This document shows, piece by piece, positions 24,801 to 33,622 of a stretch of 64,000 nt of DNA. Made by a program: the position numbers and the translations under genes. The notes beneath the pieces are model-generated. The model was not told the DNA's origin. It ran no database searches and saw nothing but the letters and a program-made list of their open reading frames with translations. Numbering within the stretch: the stretch's first letter is position 1; every line of letters begins with the position of its first letter. The DNA comes from Anabaena cylindrica PCC 7122 (GTDB lineage Bacteria > Cyanobacteriota > Cyanobacteriia > Cyanobacteriales > Nostocaceae), in NCBI RefSeq assembly GCF_000317695.1, contig NC_019771.1, positions 434,001-498,000 of the forward strand, read 5' to 3'.

Positions 24801-27634
24801 ATAATGGAGACAAGTTTGGTAAACTGGCTCTCAAGTTACTAGAAAAATTTAATCTTCCTAGATTAGAAGCTTTTGTTATACACGTATATTATTCACAGAT
24901 TTACCACTGGCACGAATTTTTGAGAAAGATAGTTGCACAAAACCAATTACAACAAAGTTTTAAGACGGGTATAGATACAGGAGACAACGAAAGTGCTTCT
25001 TATCTCGCTATAGATTATTGCTATTTTAAGTTCTTAGGTGGATATAATTTAGAAGAGGTTGAAGAAGATTTTCAAAAATATTCTAAGCATATTAAAAAAA
25101 CAGAGTTTGTTTATTCGATCTACTGTATAGATATATTTCACAAGTTAGTCATTAATTTATTGACAATCAATAATGATCAGCATGGCTTGATTATTGGTAA
25201 TTCTAGAGAAGAAGAGAAAGAATATTTAAACAATTGGATACAAAATAATAATACCTGGTTAATATTTTTCGCATATTTTGCGAAACAAGTATATTTTTAC
25301 TTTTTTAAAGATTATCATCAAGCATTGGAAACCGGGTTTAATGCGGCAAAATATGTACAAGCCTGTAGTTCATTTCTTACAAGTCCCTATCATAATTTTT
25401 ATTTTTCCCTTGCTGCATTGGCTGAATATCAGACTTGTGATATTAACCAGCAAATAGAATTAATGGAGCAAGTAGATAAAAATCAGGAGAGTATGAAAAT
25501 ATGGACTAACCATTGTCCGGCAAACTTTCAACATAAATATGATTTAGTTGCTGCTGAAAAAGCCAGAGTCTTAGGACAAAATTGGCAAGCAGAAGAATTA
25601 TATGAAAAAGCTATTCAAGGCGCTAAGAAATATGAATTTATCCATGAAGAAGCTTTAGCTTATGAACGAGCAGCAGAATTTTATCTGCAACTAGGTAGAG
25701 AAGAAATTGGGCAGTTATATCTGAAAAATGCACACCATTGTTATACACATTGGGGAGCTAAAGCCAAAGTCAAACAATTAGAAGATGAATATCCACAATA
25801 TTTTATAGGAACTATAAACAAAGAGAAGGCTAAAAACCTAAGTCCCACTATTTCTACTAGTGGTAATGATGGAACATTTCTCGATTTAAAAACTGTTATT
25901 AAAGCCTCTCAAGTCCTAGCAGGGGAAATTGTTCTGGGTAAGTTGCTGGCAAAGTTAATGAAAATTGTGATTGAGAATGCTGGCGCTCAAAAAGGCTTTC
26001 TGCTTCTATATTCTGATGATCACTGGGTGATTGAAGCTGTGGGATCAATAGATTCTGATGACGTTACCATACTAGAATCCATCCCAGTAAAATCACTAGA
26101 TGCTTCTTCCCAGACTCCGCTTCTCTCAACGGCTATCATCAACTATGTTGCTCGCACCCAGGAAAATGTAGTTCTCAATGATGCCGCTAATGAGGGACAA
26201 TTTACCCGTGATTCTTATATTATCGCTACTCTACCGAAATCAATTCTCTGCACTCCCTTACTCAATCAAAGGAAATTGAGCGGTATTTTATATTTAGAAA
26301 ATAATCTCACAACGGGAGCATTTACACCAGAGCGAGTTGAAGTTTTAAATATTCTTTCTAGTCAAGCTGCTATCTCAATTGAAAATTCTCGCCTCTACAC
26401 AACCTTAGAGCAAAAAGTAGAAGAACGTACTCAAGAACTATCACAAACTCTAGATATTCTGAAAGCTACTCAAGCTAAATTAGAATTTGAAAATGCCCTA
26501 TTAAAAAGTGACGAAGAAGCTTCAAGTTATAATTATCAAGTTGGCGGTAGTTTGCCAATTGATGCTCCTACTTATGTAGTGCGTTCTGCTGATCGTTATC
26601 TCTATAAAGCATTAAGAAATGGAGAATTTTGTTATATTCTCAATACCCGACAAATGGGTAAATCAAGTTTGATGGTGCGGATGATGCACTATTTACAACA
26701 AGAAGGTTTTTGCTGTGCTGCCATTGATATGACTCGAATTGGTAGTGAAAACATTACCCCAGATCAATGGTACAAAGGATTAGCTGTAGAGTTATGGCAG
26801 GGTTTTGACCTGTTCGGAAAGGTAAATTTAAAAGCTTGGTGGCAAGAAAATATTGAACTTTCTCCTGTGCAGAGATTGAGTAGATTTTTTGAAGAAGTTT
26901 TGTTAAGTGAAGTTAGATTATCAGATGGTACTCCTGCACCGAAAATAGTTATCTTTTTAGATGAAATTGATTGTATTTTAAGTTTAGATTTTTCAGTTAA
27001 TGACTTCTTTGCTTTAGTTCGCTCTTGCTATAATCAGCGAGGTATTAATCCAGAGTATAAGCGATTGTGCTTTGTTTTATTGGGAGTTGCTACTCCTAGC
27101 GATTTAATTACAGATTATCGCCGAACGCCTTTTAATATTGGTCAGGCTATTCAACTGCAAGGCTTCCAATTACATGAAGCTCAACCTCTATTACATGGGT
27201 TCTCAGACAAGGTTAGCAACCCGCAAGCAGTACTTAGAGAAGTATTGTTCTGGACTAACGGCCAGCCTTTTTTAACTCAAAAGATTTGTCAGATGGTTCG
27301 CAATTCCTCATCTTCCATATCTGAAAAAACTGAAAAAGCCTGGATTGAGAATTTAATCCGTACCAGTATTATAGACGACTGGGAAACTCAAGACGAACCA
27401 GAGCATTTAAGGACAATTCGCGATCGCATCCTCAAAGGTGAACAACCAGCTACTTCAATGCTAGAATTCTATCGACAAGTTTTAGAAAATGGCAATGTGA
27501 AAGCAGCGGATAGTCCAATTGAGCGAGAATTGATATTATCAGGGTTATTAGTTAAAGAAGAGAGTTGTTTAAAAATCCATAACCGGATTTATGAAGTTGT
27601 TTTTGATAATAGTTGGATTTTACAAAATATATGA
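21830..27634 (+). CDS. Giant Ser/Thr kinase - AAA ATPase - GAF - AAA_35 protein
   Basis: A 1934-residue signalling protein. Residues 9-270 are a Hanks-type kinase: HKDINPANIVY (H126), DFG (D147), YISPEQSGRMN. A STAND-like AAA_16 ATPase follows (Walker A GYSGIGKS at 328), then a long helical TPR-like region (about 750-1330), a GAF domain (about 1360-1520) and a coiled-coil linker (EQKVEERTQEL). Related cyanobacterial kinases normally end in a histidine kinase; here the end (1565-1934) is an AAA_35 module with P-loop NTRQMGKSS (K1611). The kinase HRD Arg is replaced by Lys, which is tolerated in many bacterial kinases. The gene lies 138 bp after the unknown 360-residue gene. Output is unknown. 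Confidence 0.9.
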   Translation: MDDIINYQITEKIYESTNSFVYRGVLKPDNQAIILKILKENYPTPSELTRYKQEYTITRSLNSNGIIKAYGLKRYKNSLIMLLEDFGGQSLNLFKSQVQFSLEQFLTIAIQITESLSAIHTANIIHKDINPANIVYNEKTGQLKIIDFGISTRLSQENQTVSNINQLEGTLAYISPEQSGRMNRGIDYRSDFYSLGVTLYELLTHQLPFETNDPIELVHCHIAQHPKRPDELIASIPLTLTNLIIKLLAKTPEERYQSAWGIKADLETCLQQLKTTGKIAQFSLGSQDIADKFHIPQKLYGREQEITQLLATFERVSQGNTEIILVSGYSGIGKSALVNEIHKPITQQRGYFINGKFDQLQRDIPYAAITQAFQGLIRQLLSEPEITLQIWKEKILKALGNNGQIIIDVIPDLEKIIGKQSPVEQIGATESQNRFNLFFARFIHIFSQKEHPLAIFLDDLQWADLPSLNLIEKLITNADSPYLLIIGAYRDNEVSPTHPLIQTLEQIRKVEVTVNQIILQPLGISDVKQLMADTLNCSREEVQSLAELVTKKTAGNSFFITQLLQILYQEKLLVFTITQFSLNQRENNRGFWHWDIEQIQRVGITDNVVDLMVRKIEKLDENTQNILKLAACIGNEFNLEILSIVNKKSPIVTAQELQPALQEGLIIPLNNNYKLPLLWNQEEISSNTSESSLALLPQSTASIPYKFLHDRVQQAAYSLILEAEKKSVHLQIGHLLWKNAQANELDENIFNIVNQLNEGAELITKQLEKDELAKLNLQAGKKSKVSTAYAPALKYVESGLKLLASNSWDEQYNLTFEFYVEILELLCLNIKFAQFEELAEQVIKQAKSILDKSKVNQLKILYYNTTFKPDKAIDTALQTLGEFGINILPEPSKIEDKISQQQELIKLFLHDKGIENIEDLTNLPVMSDQLQIAATVILQQIIVTASTTNFPLSVEVILTQVNLYLKYGHPPEAACTYTVYGMFLSIQGDINNGDKFGKLALKLLEKFNLPRLEAFVIHVYYSQIYHWHEFLRKIVAQNQLQQSFKTGIDTGDNESASYLAIDYCYFKFLGGYNLEEVEEDFQKYSKHIKKTEFVYSIYCIDIFHKLVINLLTINNDQHGLIIGNSREEEKEYLNNWIQNNNTWLIFFAYFAKQVYFYFFKDYHQALETGFNAAKYVQACSSFLTSPYHNFYFSLAALAEYQTCDINQQIELMEQVDKNQESMKIWTNHCPANFQHKYDLVAAEKARVLGQNWQAEELYEKAIQGAKKYEFIHEEALAYERAAEFYLQLGREEIGQLYLKNAHHCYTHWGAKAKVKQLEDEYPQYFIGTINKEKAKNLSPTISTSGNDGTFLDLKTVIKASQVLAGEIVLGKLLAKLMKIVIENAGAQKGFLLLYSDDHWVIEAVGSIDSDDVTILESIPVKSLDASSQTPLLSTAIINYVARTQENVVLNDAANEGQFTRDSYIIATLPKSILCTPLLNQRKLSGILYLENNLTTGAFTPERVEVLNILSSQAAISIENSRLYTTLEQKVEERTQELSQTLDILKATQAKLEFENALLKSDEEASSYNYQVGGSLPIDAPTYVVRSADRYLYKALRNGEFCYILNTRQMGKSSLMVRMMHYLQQEGFCCAAIDMTRIGSENITPDQWYKGLAVELWQGFDLFGKVNLKAWWQENIELSPVQRLSRFFEEVLLSEVRLSDGTPAPKIVIFLDEIDCILSLDFSVNDFFALVRSCYNQRGINPEYKRLCFVLLGVATPSDLITDYRRTPFNIGQAIQLQGFQLHEAQPLLHGFSDKVSNPQAVLREVLFWTNGQPFLTQKICQMVRNSSSSISEKTEKAWIENLIRTSIIDDWETQDEPEHLRTIRDRILKGEQPATSMLEFYRQVLENGNVKAADSPIERELILSGLLVKEESCLKIHNRIYEVVFDNSWILQNI

Positions 27635-28143
27635 TAGAGCTTTGTGATTTAAACAGGCTGCTTTTGAAATAGATTAGATAGATTTAACTTAGTTTGTAAA
27701 TATATAGCAATTCCCAAGCTCATGAAATACACCCCACCCGCGCTGTCGCGCACCCTGCCCTTACCAAGGGGAGGGGTAATTTTGTATCTAACTAGAGTGG
27801 GAAAGGCTATATTAGCAGTCTGTTGAAGCGTTACTCATCCCTTTCCTTCCATGAGTAGTAGGGTGGAAATTTGCACTGTCCAAAAATTCAAGCTATTCAC
27901 AAAAATCTTATTAATAAGATTTATTTCTATCTTAAGCAGTATTGACAAAATTGAGTTTGTTTAATTTTTCAACTAAAATATTAGCCATATTTTGCATCAT
28001 ACATGATATTCTCTAAGAGCAAGGGCGCGGTAATGAATAATCAAACTTTGCAAATGAGTAATACAAATCTACCCTTATTTAAAGAAATCTCCCTGCAAGT
28101 CTGAGCAAGGTATAAGTTAATCAAATAAGTATGTATAAATGTT
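27635..28143. other. 509-bp spacer with a CCCC/GGGG repeat
   Basis: Bases 27723-27778 hold a dispersed repeat with CACCCGCGCTGTCGCGCACC and a CCCTTACCAAGGGGAGG hairpin. Bases 27895-28010 are AT-rich, probably the promoter region of the next gene. A 23-codon frame at 28033-28104 is present but unsupported. Confidence 0.55.
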
Positions 28144-29559
28144 ATGAACTTTAATTTAGATGATGCCATAAAAATCGCTAATCAAGCTGTTTTAAAAAAT
28201 TTTTATAGAAACTTAACTGACGTTGAAATAATTGTAATTAAAGGATCTTGGGAACGGGACGAATATGATCAAATTGCAGCTAAAAACCAGTATGCAACAA
28301 GTTATATTAGTCAAGATATCGCTCCCAAACTTTGGAAACTGCTCACAGATGCTTTAGGAGAGAAAGTCAGAAAAAGTAATTTTAAAGAAGCCTTAAAACG
28401 ACATTGGGAAAAGCAATGTTGGGATAAACAATTTACATCTGAAGCTCTTTCATCCCCACCAGAATTAATAGCTACTAACGGTAAACATCACACTAATAAA
28501 CTAAAAGAATTACCATCTCCGACCTATCAATTTAAACAAGATACTCCGTCTTCCGAAATTTATGTGGAGCGATTTTCAATTGAATTTCTTTGCCATGAAA
28601 CTCTGTTACAACCAGGTTCCCTGATTCGGCTCAAAGCACCTAAGCTCATGGGTAAAACCTCCCTCATGGAACGGGTATTGGCTAAAGTGGCAAGGCAGGG
28701 CTATCGTACAGTTAGTTTAAGTTTAAAGATGGCAGATCGAAAAACTCATCTCACCAATCTGAATAAATTTTTACGCTGGTTCTGCCTCAATCTTAGCAGA
28801 GAACTCAAGCTACCTAATCAGTTAGATGAATGTTGGGATGAAGAAGGTATGGGTGCGAAGGTAAGTTGCACAACTTATTTAGAAGAGTACCTCTTGGCTG
28901 CTAATGACAATCCTCTCGTTCTCTACTTAGATGATGTGGATGCACTTTTCCCATATCCTGAAGTTTACGAAGACTTTTTTGGGTTGTTGCGCTCTTGGTA
29001 TGAGAAAGCCAGAAGCCGTGTCAATTGGAAAAAGTTGCGATTAGCGATCGCACATTCCACTGATGTTTATATCCGCCTGAATATTAATCAATCTCCTTTT
29101 AATGTGGGATTGCCCATTGAATTGCCAGAATTAACTAGAGAGCAGGTACAGGAATTTGCTCGACAATATGGATTAGCTGGAGACGAATGTTTAATAGACC
29201 CTTTAATGCAATTGGTAGGTGGTCATCCTTATCTGTTGGAACAGGCGTTTTCTCATATCAAAAGTTATCCCAATGTTACGCTTGAGCAATTGTTAGCAGA
29301 AGCCATTACAGATGCAGGTATCTATCGTCATCATTTAAGAGAATATTGGTTGAGCTTGCAACAGGAAACAAAATTAATGGCAGCATTTCAAACGGTGCTT
29401 TCTTCCACTGAGCCAGCGAGATTAGAAACAATATCAGCTTATCAGTTACAGAGTATGGGGTTAGTGAAGCTTGCAGGTAATGAAGTAGAGCCGCGTTGCC
29501 AATTATATCGGCGTTATTTTGGTGATGTGATTAGGAATCAGGTAAATGATAAATTATAA
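28144..29559 (+). CDS. VMAP-type HTH plus AAA_35 ATPase
   Basis: A 471-residue protein. Residues 1-95 match the HTH-like domain that opens many cyanobacterial STAND proteins (vWA-MoxR associated type: IVIKGSWERDEYDQIA, PKLWKLLTDALGEKV). The rest is an AAA-like (AAA_35) module: P-loop APKLMGKTS (K171), Walker B LVLYLDDVDALF, and QSPFNVGLPIELPEL, a signature shared with the second half of the protein at 33623. Such proteins are thought to be signal-dependent NTPase switches; a partner effector is not fused here. It converges on the sigma factor gene, with a hairpin between. Confidence 0.85.
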   Translation: MNFNLDDAIKIANQAVLKNFYRNLTDVEIIVIKGSWERDEYDQIAAKNQYATSYISQDIAPKLWKLLTDALGEKVRKSNFKEALKRHWEKQCWDKQFTSEALSSPPELIATNGKHHTNKLKELPSPTYQFKQDTPSSEIYVERFSIEFLCHETLLQPGSLIRLKAPKLMGKTSLMERVLAKVARQGYRTVSLSLKMADRKTHLTNLNKFLRWFCLNLSRELKLPNQLDECWDEEGMGAKVSCTTYLEEYLLAANDNPLVLYLDDVDALFPYPEVYEDFFGLLRSWYEKARSRVNWKKLRLAIAHSTDVYIRLNINQSPFNVGLPIELPELTREQVQEFARQYGLAGDECLIDPLMQLVGGHPYLLEQAFSHIKSYPNVTLEQLLAEAITDAGIYRHHLREYWLSLQQETKLMAAFQTVLSSTEPARLETISAYQLQSMGLVKLAGNEVEPRCQLYRRYFGDVIRNQVNDKL

Positions 29560-29574
29560 GTCGATTCCAAATAA

Positions 29575-29619
29575 ATCGGTGCAGATTGCCTTTCATAATC
29601 TGCGCTTCAACACACCGAT
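29575..29619. terminator. Branched hairpin between convergent genes
   Basis: Outer arms 29575-29581 / 29613-29619 (ATCGGTG/CACCGAT) and inner arms 29581-29587 / 29597-29603 (GCAGATT/AATCTGC) can pair. Position between two converging stop codons suggests a bidirectional terminator, but T runs are weak. Confidence 0.4.
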
Positions 29620-29631
29620 AATCTCTTCTGT

Positions 29632-30228
29632 TTAGTTCAAACTTTCTTCGATAAAATATTCCTTCAATTCGTCTCGTAAAATCGCCCTTGCTTGCGAAAT
29701 GCGCTTGCAGACATTTTGATAGGATATATTTTGTTGTAGGGCAATCTCTTGATAGGATAATTCCTGATAAAAATGCAGAATAAAAGTCTCCCGTAATCTG
29801 ATTGGTAAATTATAAATAGCTTCACGAATTACAACCATTTTCTCTTCTGTCTCCAAAGCACTTTCTGATATATTGAAATGAAAAACCTGATTTTTTTCTT
29901 CTAGTGCAGCGTAAATTTCTATATTCTCAACTCTATTCGCGGCGCGATTTCGCTCTCGATGAATATCTACACATAGATTATGAGTTAGTCGCGTCAACCA
30001 AGCCTTATAATTAGTAATTTCCCCTGCATATTTTTGTACCTTTTCCCAGGCTCTGAACATTGCCCGGCTTAAAGCTTCCTCAGCATCACTAGGGTTGCCG
30101 TTCATCCACCTGAGACAACAACGATATAGATAATCTTGATTCTGTCGCCATAAATGCCAAAAAAATGCACTTATATTTTCAGTGGGATCACCAAAAAATG
30201 ATCTAGTATCTACTGGATAATTAAACAT
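29632..30228 (-). CDS. Sigma-70 family RNA polymerase sigma factor, ECF-like
   Basis: A 198-residue two-domain sigma factor. Region 2: SDAEEALSRAMFRAWEKV and YKAWLTRLTHNLCVDIHRE; region 4: LPIRLRETFILHFYQELSYQEIA with helix-turn-helix NISYQNVCKRISQAR. Regions 1 and 3 are absent, as in ECF sigma factors. No anti-sigma factor gene is adjacent. It would direct RNA polymerase to a small set of promoters; the repeated CAGTTAAATTCAG motif at 30398 and 30644 upstream of it and near other genes of this region is a candidate target, but that is speculation. The N-terminal 30 residues (SFFGDPTENISAFFWHLW) are unusual. Confidence 0.85.
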   Translation of the reverse strand: MFNYPVDTRSFFGDPTENISAFFWHLWRQNQDYLYRCCLRWMNGNPSDAEEALSRAMFRAWEKVQKYAGEITNYKAWLTRLTHNLCVDIHRERNRAANRVENIEIYAALEEKNQVFHFNISESALETEEKMVVIREAIYNLPIRLRETFILHFYQELSYQEIALQQNISYQNVCKRISQARAILRDELKEYFIEESLN

Positions 30229-30397
30229 AACTTTTATCTTGATAAAATATTTAAAAATTGATGAATCTAATAAAAGCTACCCTCTCTCAAACAGTATGAA
30301 AATTAATTATCAACTAATTGAATATTAGTTAATGACTTACTTTTCTGGAGATCAAGTTCACATAATTAGTATTATACTTTGTCTTTAAAATCAGTAT

Positions 30398-30416
30398 TTC
30401 AGTTAAATTCAGTATT
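30398..30416 (+). promoter_or_regulatory. CAGTTAAATTCAG motif copy
   Basis: Exact CAGTTAAATTCAG upstream of the sigma factor gene, on the opposite strand to it. It has a near copy (TTTAGTTAAATTCAGG) at 30642. See the finding on this motif family; function is unknown. Confidence 0.35.
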
Positions 30417-30439
30417 AATAACAATACTTTGTCCATTTT

Positions 30440-30532
30440 TTGTAGGTTGGCTTAAACGACAGCGCAACCCGAAGCATTTGTTGGGTTATGCCTCCGGCAC
30501 ACTACGTGAACGTCCCCCAACCCAACCTACAA
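30440..30532. repeat. 93-bp palindromic element (TTGTAGGTTGG arms)
   Basis: Perfect 11-bp terminal inverted repeats at 30440-30450 and 30522-30532 (TTGTAGGTTGG/CCAACCTACAA), with inner CAACCC and TTGGGTT blocks that can also pair. It has no coding capacity. This resembles non-autonomous miniature elements of cyanobacteria. Confidence 0.65.
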
Positions 30533-30818
30533 ATCTAATCACATGAGGTATACCATAGCCCCCTCATCGCAAGCGATAAGGGGGTTGGGGGTGGGGTTCT
30601 TGTATTTCACTTAACTGAGAACCGCTATAGAATAAGCTAATTTAGTTAAATTCAGGTATACATTGACATGAAACCTTTCTACGGTATTTATTGGGCGCAA
30701 CTTTACACAGAATTGAGATCCGAGTCCTGAATACAGAACAGAAACTTTTCAGGCTTTAGCGCGATCGCATCTCTACCCATAAAAAAGCGATCGCACCTTC
30801 CTAGTCGCTTTCAGCCGT

Positions 30819-31895
30819 CTACTTATCTTCTAAACGTTGGAATAATTGACTTACAGGAGATTCAAACTCTGTATATCGTTTTTGTATAGACTCAATCATG
30901 GGCATATTATCTTTTAGGTCTGGAAAATTGATAGCAAAATTGCCAAATTGAATACCCAATGGTCTTAAATGTCCACCTTTTAAATCTTCTTTAAAACTTC
31001 GAGGTGGTTTTTTAAAATCATGCTCAAACCACTGAGCAGTTGATAACGCAAGTTTATCATTTTTGAATGAATTTAACCCCATGAGATTAAATAGATTACC
31101 GTACTTTATTAAGGCATAGGTTTCCTCTGGGTTTGGCTTGACATTGAAACCTAAGCCAATAAAGATACTTGCCAAAGGTTTCGGAATAGCACTATCAAGA
31201 CCTGTATTGACGGGAGCTAATAGTAAAGATGCTTGATTCTTAATAAAGATGCTACTAATTTCAATATCGTCTTGCAAATCTTGGAAATTAACTTCTCGTT
31301 TGATGTAATATTTGATTAATCGTTTAGTTTTTTGACGCTTTATTTCTAGCTCATTAATCAGAATCAATAGATCTGTCAAGATACTCTTAATCTTCTTATC
31401 AATTTTTACTTGAGAATCTGTTTTTTTTGCTGTTGATATAACTATAGACTCAATAAAGTTCCGTAGTTTTTCAATATTATGAGAGTAGTTAGGATCGCTA
31501 GGTTTGCCAATGAGAGGTAAGGCACTCAATGCTTCCAAGAGAGCAATATATTTACAACCAATACTATGACCTATCCAAGAAAAGTTTTTGTCACTGAGAT
31601 AGGGTTGATATTCATAGCCCGCAAATATTGCCCTTCTGATAAGCTCTGGCATTATTTCATACTGTTCTCTGATTAAAAAGCCAGACTCGGCGTAATGATC
31701 AAAAGTAAAGTTGAATGGTAAAATAACAATCGTATAACCATCGTTAAATAAACGCTGAAGCAGAGAGCGATAGAAAAGCATTGGCCAAAATGTGCCAAAG
31801 AAAGCCCCACCAATAAATTGAATTACTCCTTGAGGTTTTGGATGTAGAGCCACCCAGCTATGAGAAACAGGTTGAAATTTCATGGTTAAACTCAT
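30819..31895 (-). CDS. DUF1350 family protein (alpha/beta-hydrolase-like)
   Basis: A 358-residue protein of the DUF1350 family shared by cyanobacteria and plastids. Typical features: HSWVALHPKPQGVIQFIGGAFFG near the start and SWIGHSIGCKYIALLEAL, a nucleophile-elbow-like GHSIG with Ser. The C-terminus differs from the shorter family members by a Lys-rich helical insertion (about residues 165-215). The fold is alpha/beta hydrolase; no enzymatic activity is established that I know of. A second ATG 12 bases inside (MKFQPVSHSW) is an equally good start. Confidence 0.82.
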   Translation of the reverse strand: MSLTMKFQPVSHSWVALHPKPQGVIQFIGGAFFGTFWPMLFYRSLLQRLFNDGYTIVILPFNFTFDHYAESGFLIREQYEIMPELIRRAIFAGYEYQPYLSDKNFSWIGHSIGCKYIALLEALSALPLIGKPSDPNYSHNIEKLRNFIESIVISTAKKTDSQVKIDKKIKSILTDLLILINELEIKRQKTKRLIKYYIKREVNFQDLQDDIEISSIFIKNQASLLLAPVNTGLDSAIPKPLASIFIGLGFNVKPNPEETYALIKYGNLFNLMGLNSFKNDKLALSTAQWFEHDFKKPPRSFKEDLKGGHLRPLGIQFGNFAINFPDLKDNMPMIESIQKRYTEFESPVSQLFQRLEDK

Positions 31896-31981
31896 ACCGT
31901 TAATATCCTATAAAAAAGCGATCGCATCCTAACTCTTAAAATATGCAGTTTTTCAGCCATATCAGTCGCCAAGATGGTTAG

Positions 31982-32010
31982 AAAAAGGGGCTTGAACCCC
32001 TTTTTAGTAA
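31982..32010 (-). terminator. Intrinsic terminator of the split exported-protein gene
   Basis: A perfect 9-bp stem AAAAAGGGG/CCCCTTTTT with a 6-base loop, downstream of the minus-strand gene ending at 32032. T runs on both sides mean it could work in both directions. Confidence 0.8.
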
Positions 32011-32031
32011 AAATCTGCTAGATGATAACAA

Positions 32032-33266
32032 TTACTGAGCAGGACCTTTAACAGATACTGAGTAAACGCGATCGCTGGAAAAAGCAAAGTTAGTAGCAGA
32101 ATCAACTCCAGATCCATCTCTTGTTTGAAGTATTGTTCCGCTGAAGTTGCCTGTTCCGAGATTATCTGGACCATTCAGAGTGTAAGCAACAGAACCTTGT
32201 TTCGGATAGTACAAGCCAACAAAATCTCCTGCTTTGACTTGAATGGGAGTTGGAAGGTTAAATGAATTTGCTCCCACAGCAGGGGTTTTTAAATCACTTT
32301 TACCAACTACAGACCAAGATGTTCCATTACGTCTGTACATAACTAGTTGTACAGGTAAGGTGTTTTTTGCCCAAATCTGCCAACTTGTTAAATTTCCATT
32401 GACATTGACTGAATTATTAGTATCGACTGAGTAGATATCTCTTGCCGTATCCGCAAATTGTCTATCTATGGCAGAGTTACCTGCTTGAGCCGTGAGAGTC
32501 TTTCTAGCATTAACCAGATAGATGAAATTTCCAACTCTGGGGAAGTATTCAAACGGTGCTTGACGTGCTGGCTGTTGTAATGCAGGTGGAAGTAAAGCGA
32601 AGATTTGTCGGAAATCGGTTGTAGTTTTTTCAGTAGCACCTGAAACTAAGAAACAAGCTGAGTTAGTTTTTTCTTACCAGCTTGGTCATAGAAAAGTTTT
32701 GAAAATGCCTTGATGGTCAAATCATCGCTAGGAGAAACGTAGACCAAGAATCCTTTAGCATCTAATTCACCAGCCCTTGTTTCTGCATCTTTGACATTAT
32801 CAAAGAAATCAACTTCAGTGTTGTTAATTTTCAGAGGGCATTCAGCCGCAGGTGATCCAGCTACCACACTGTAGATTCTGCCGTCACGAGGAGCATTAAC
32901 GGTGAACAGTGTGTTAGTTCCAGGAACGACAGGAGTTGCGGCTTGGAAATCAAACCAACCTTCAGTAAAAGAACCATTAGTTCCGTTTTTCCGGCGACCT
33001 TCTTCGAGGACTTTTTTATAAACTGCGGGAAAATCTTGTAAATTTTCAGGCAGAGCAGCACTGAGGTCAGGATTGGGTATAGCTACATCATATTTTAACT
33101 GCTGATATATCTGCACTCCTTGTGCCTGTTGTTCTGGAGTAATGTAAAAAGTGGTTATCCCACGAGATGCGGGTTGAGGAAGTGATTGAGCTAAAGCAGG
33201 ACTAACTCCGCCTAGACAAATAACAAAACTAAGGATGGTAGCTAAAAAAGAAGTTAACTTTTTCAT
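32032..33266 (-). pseudogene. Exported protein of unknown function, split by a frameshift
   Basis: One gene in two frames. Part 1 (33266 to 32646) begins with a signal peptide MKKLTSFLATILSFVICLGG...ALA and runs about 200 residues (VQIYQQLKYDVAIPNPD, DGRIYSVVAGSP). At the A6 run (32667-32672 on the plus strand, T6) the frame shifts by -1 and part 2 continues without another start to 32032 (TNSACFLVSGATEKTT..., PLQLVMYRRNGTSWSVVG, PIQVKAGDFVGLYYPK). One extra A restores a single protein of about 410 residues. The cause may be a real mutation, a sequencing error in the homopolymer, or programmed slippage. I do not recognise the family. The ATG at 33266 is chosen because it starts the signal peptide. 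Confidence 0.7.
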
Positions 33267-33622
33267 AAAGTATTCGGAATGTTTTGTGTTCCTGAAGTTA
33301 CGTAAATTAGACAGAATTAATTGCACAATGCTATTGTGAAGTCAGTGTATCCCTGTGGGAAAAAATGGCTAATGCTACACTGTGCGAACCTTGAGCTGAA
33401 AGGAGGCTTGAGCAATCACATGAGCAATTACAAGGGTTGAAATCGCTTTGCTCCTCTGGAAAAGACTGTAAGTATTTTTGTCTATCTACTTGTGTAATTA
33501 AGTGTTTAAATGATATCTAGCTTGTTAATTCACTAATTCAGTTAAATTTAGGACTTTAAAAAATCAGCTAATTTTAGTTAAATTCAGGCATTAAACAACC
33601 TATAACCGTCTTAATAAATCCA
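33267..33622. other. 356-bp divergent spacer with motif copies
   Basis: Between the split exported gene (minus) and the double AAA_35 gene (plus). It holds two CAGTTAAATT-type motifs at 33539 and 33575, about 36 bp apart. The latter lies 35 bp before the ATG. Otherwise AT-rich with no gene seen. Confidence 0.55.
33539..33590 (+). promoter_or_regulatory. Paired TTAGTTAAATTCAG-type motifs
   Basis: CAGTTAAATTTAG at 33539 and TTAGTTAAATTCAGG at 33574, in direct orientation about 35 bp apart just upstream of the start codon at 33623. They look like operator or promoter elements by position only. Confidence 0.35.

Larger units (their letters stand above)
30229..30818. other. 590-bp spacer with repeats upstream of the sigma gene
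   Basis: It contains the motif copies at 30398 and 30644, the palindromic element 30440-30532 and, at 30560-30585, a CCCCCTCATCGC/GCGATAAGGGGG hairpin (12-bp stem, one mismatch), followed by GC/HIP1-rich sequence near 30760. No open frame of interest on either strand. Confidence 0.6.

Noticed and set aside
28033..28104. 23-codon frame (MNNQTLQMSN...) before the AAA_35 gene
   Set aside because: Too short, no clear ribosome site and no recognisable double-glycine or other precursor feature.
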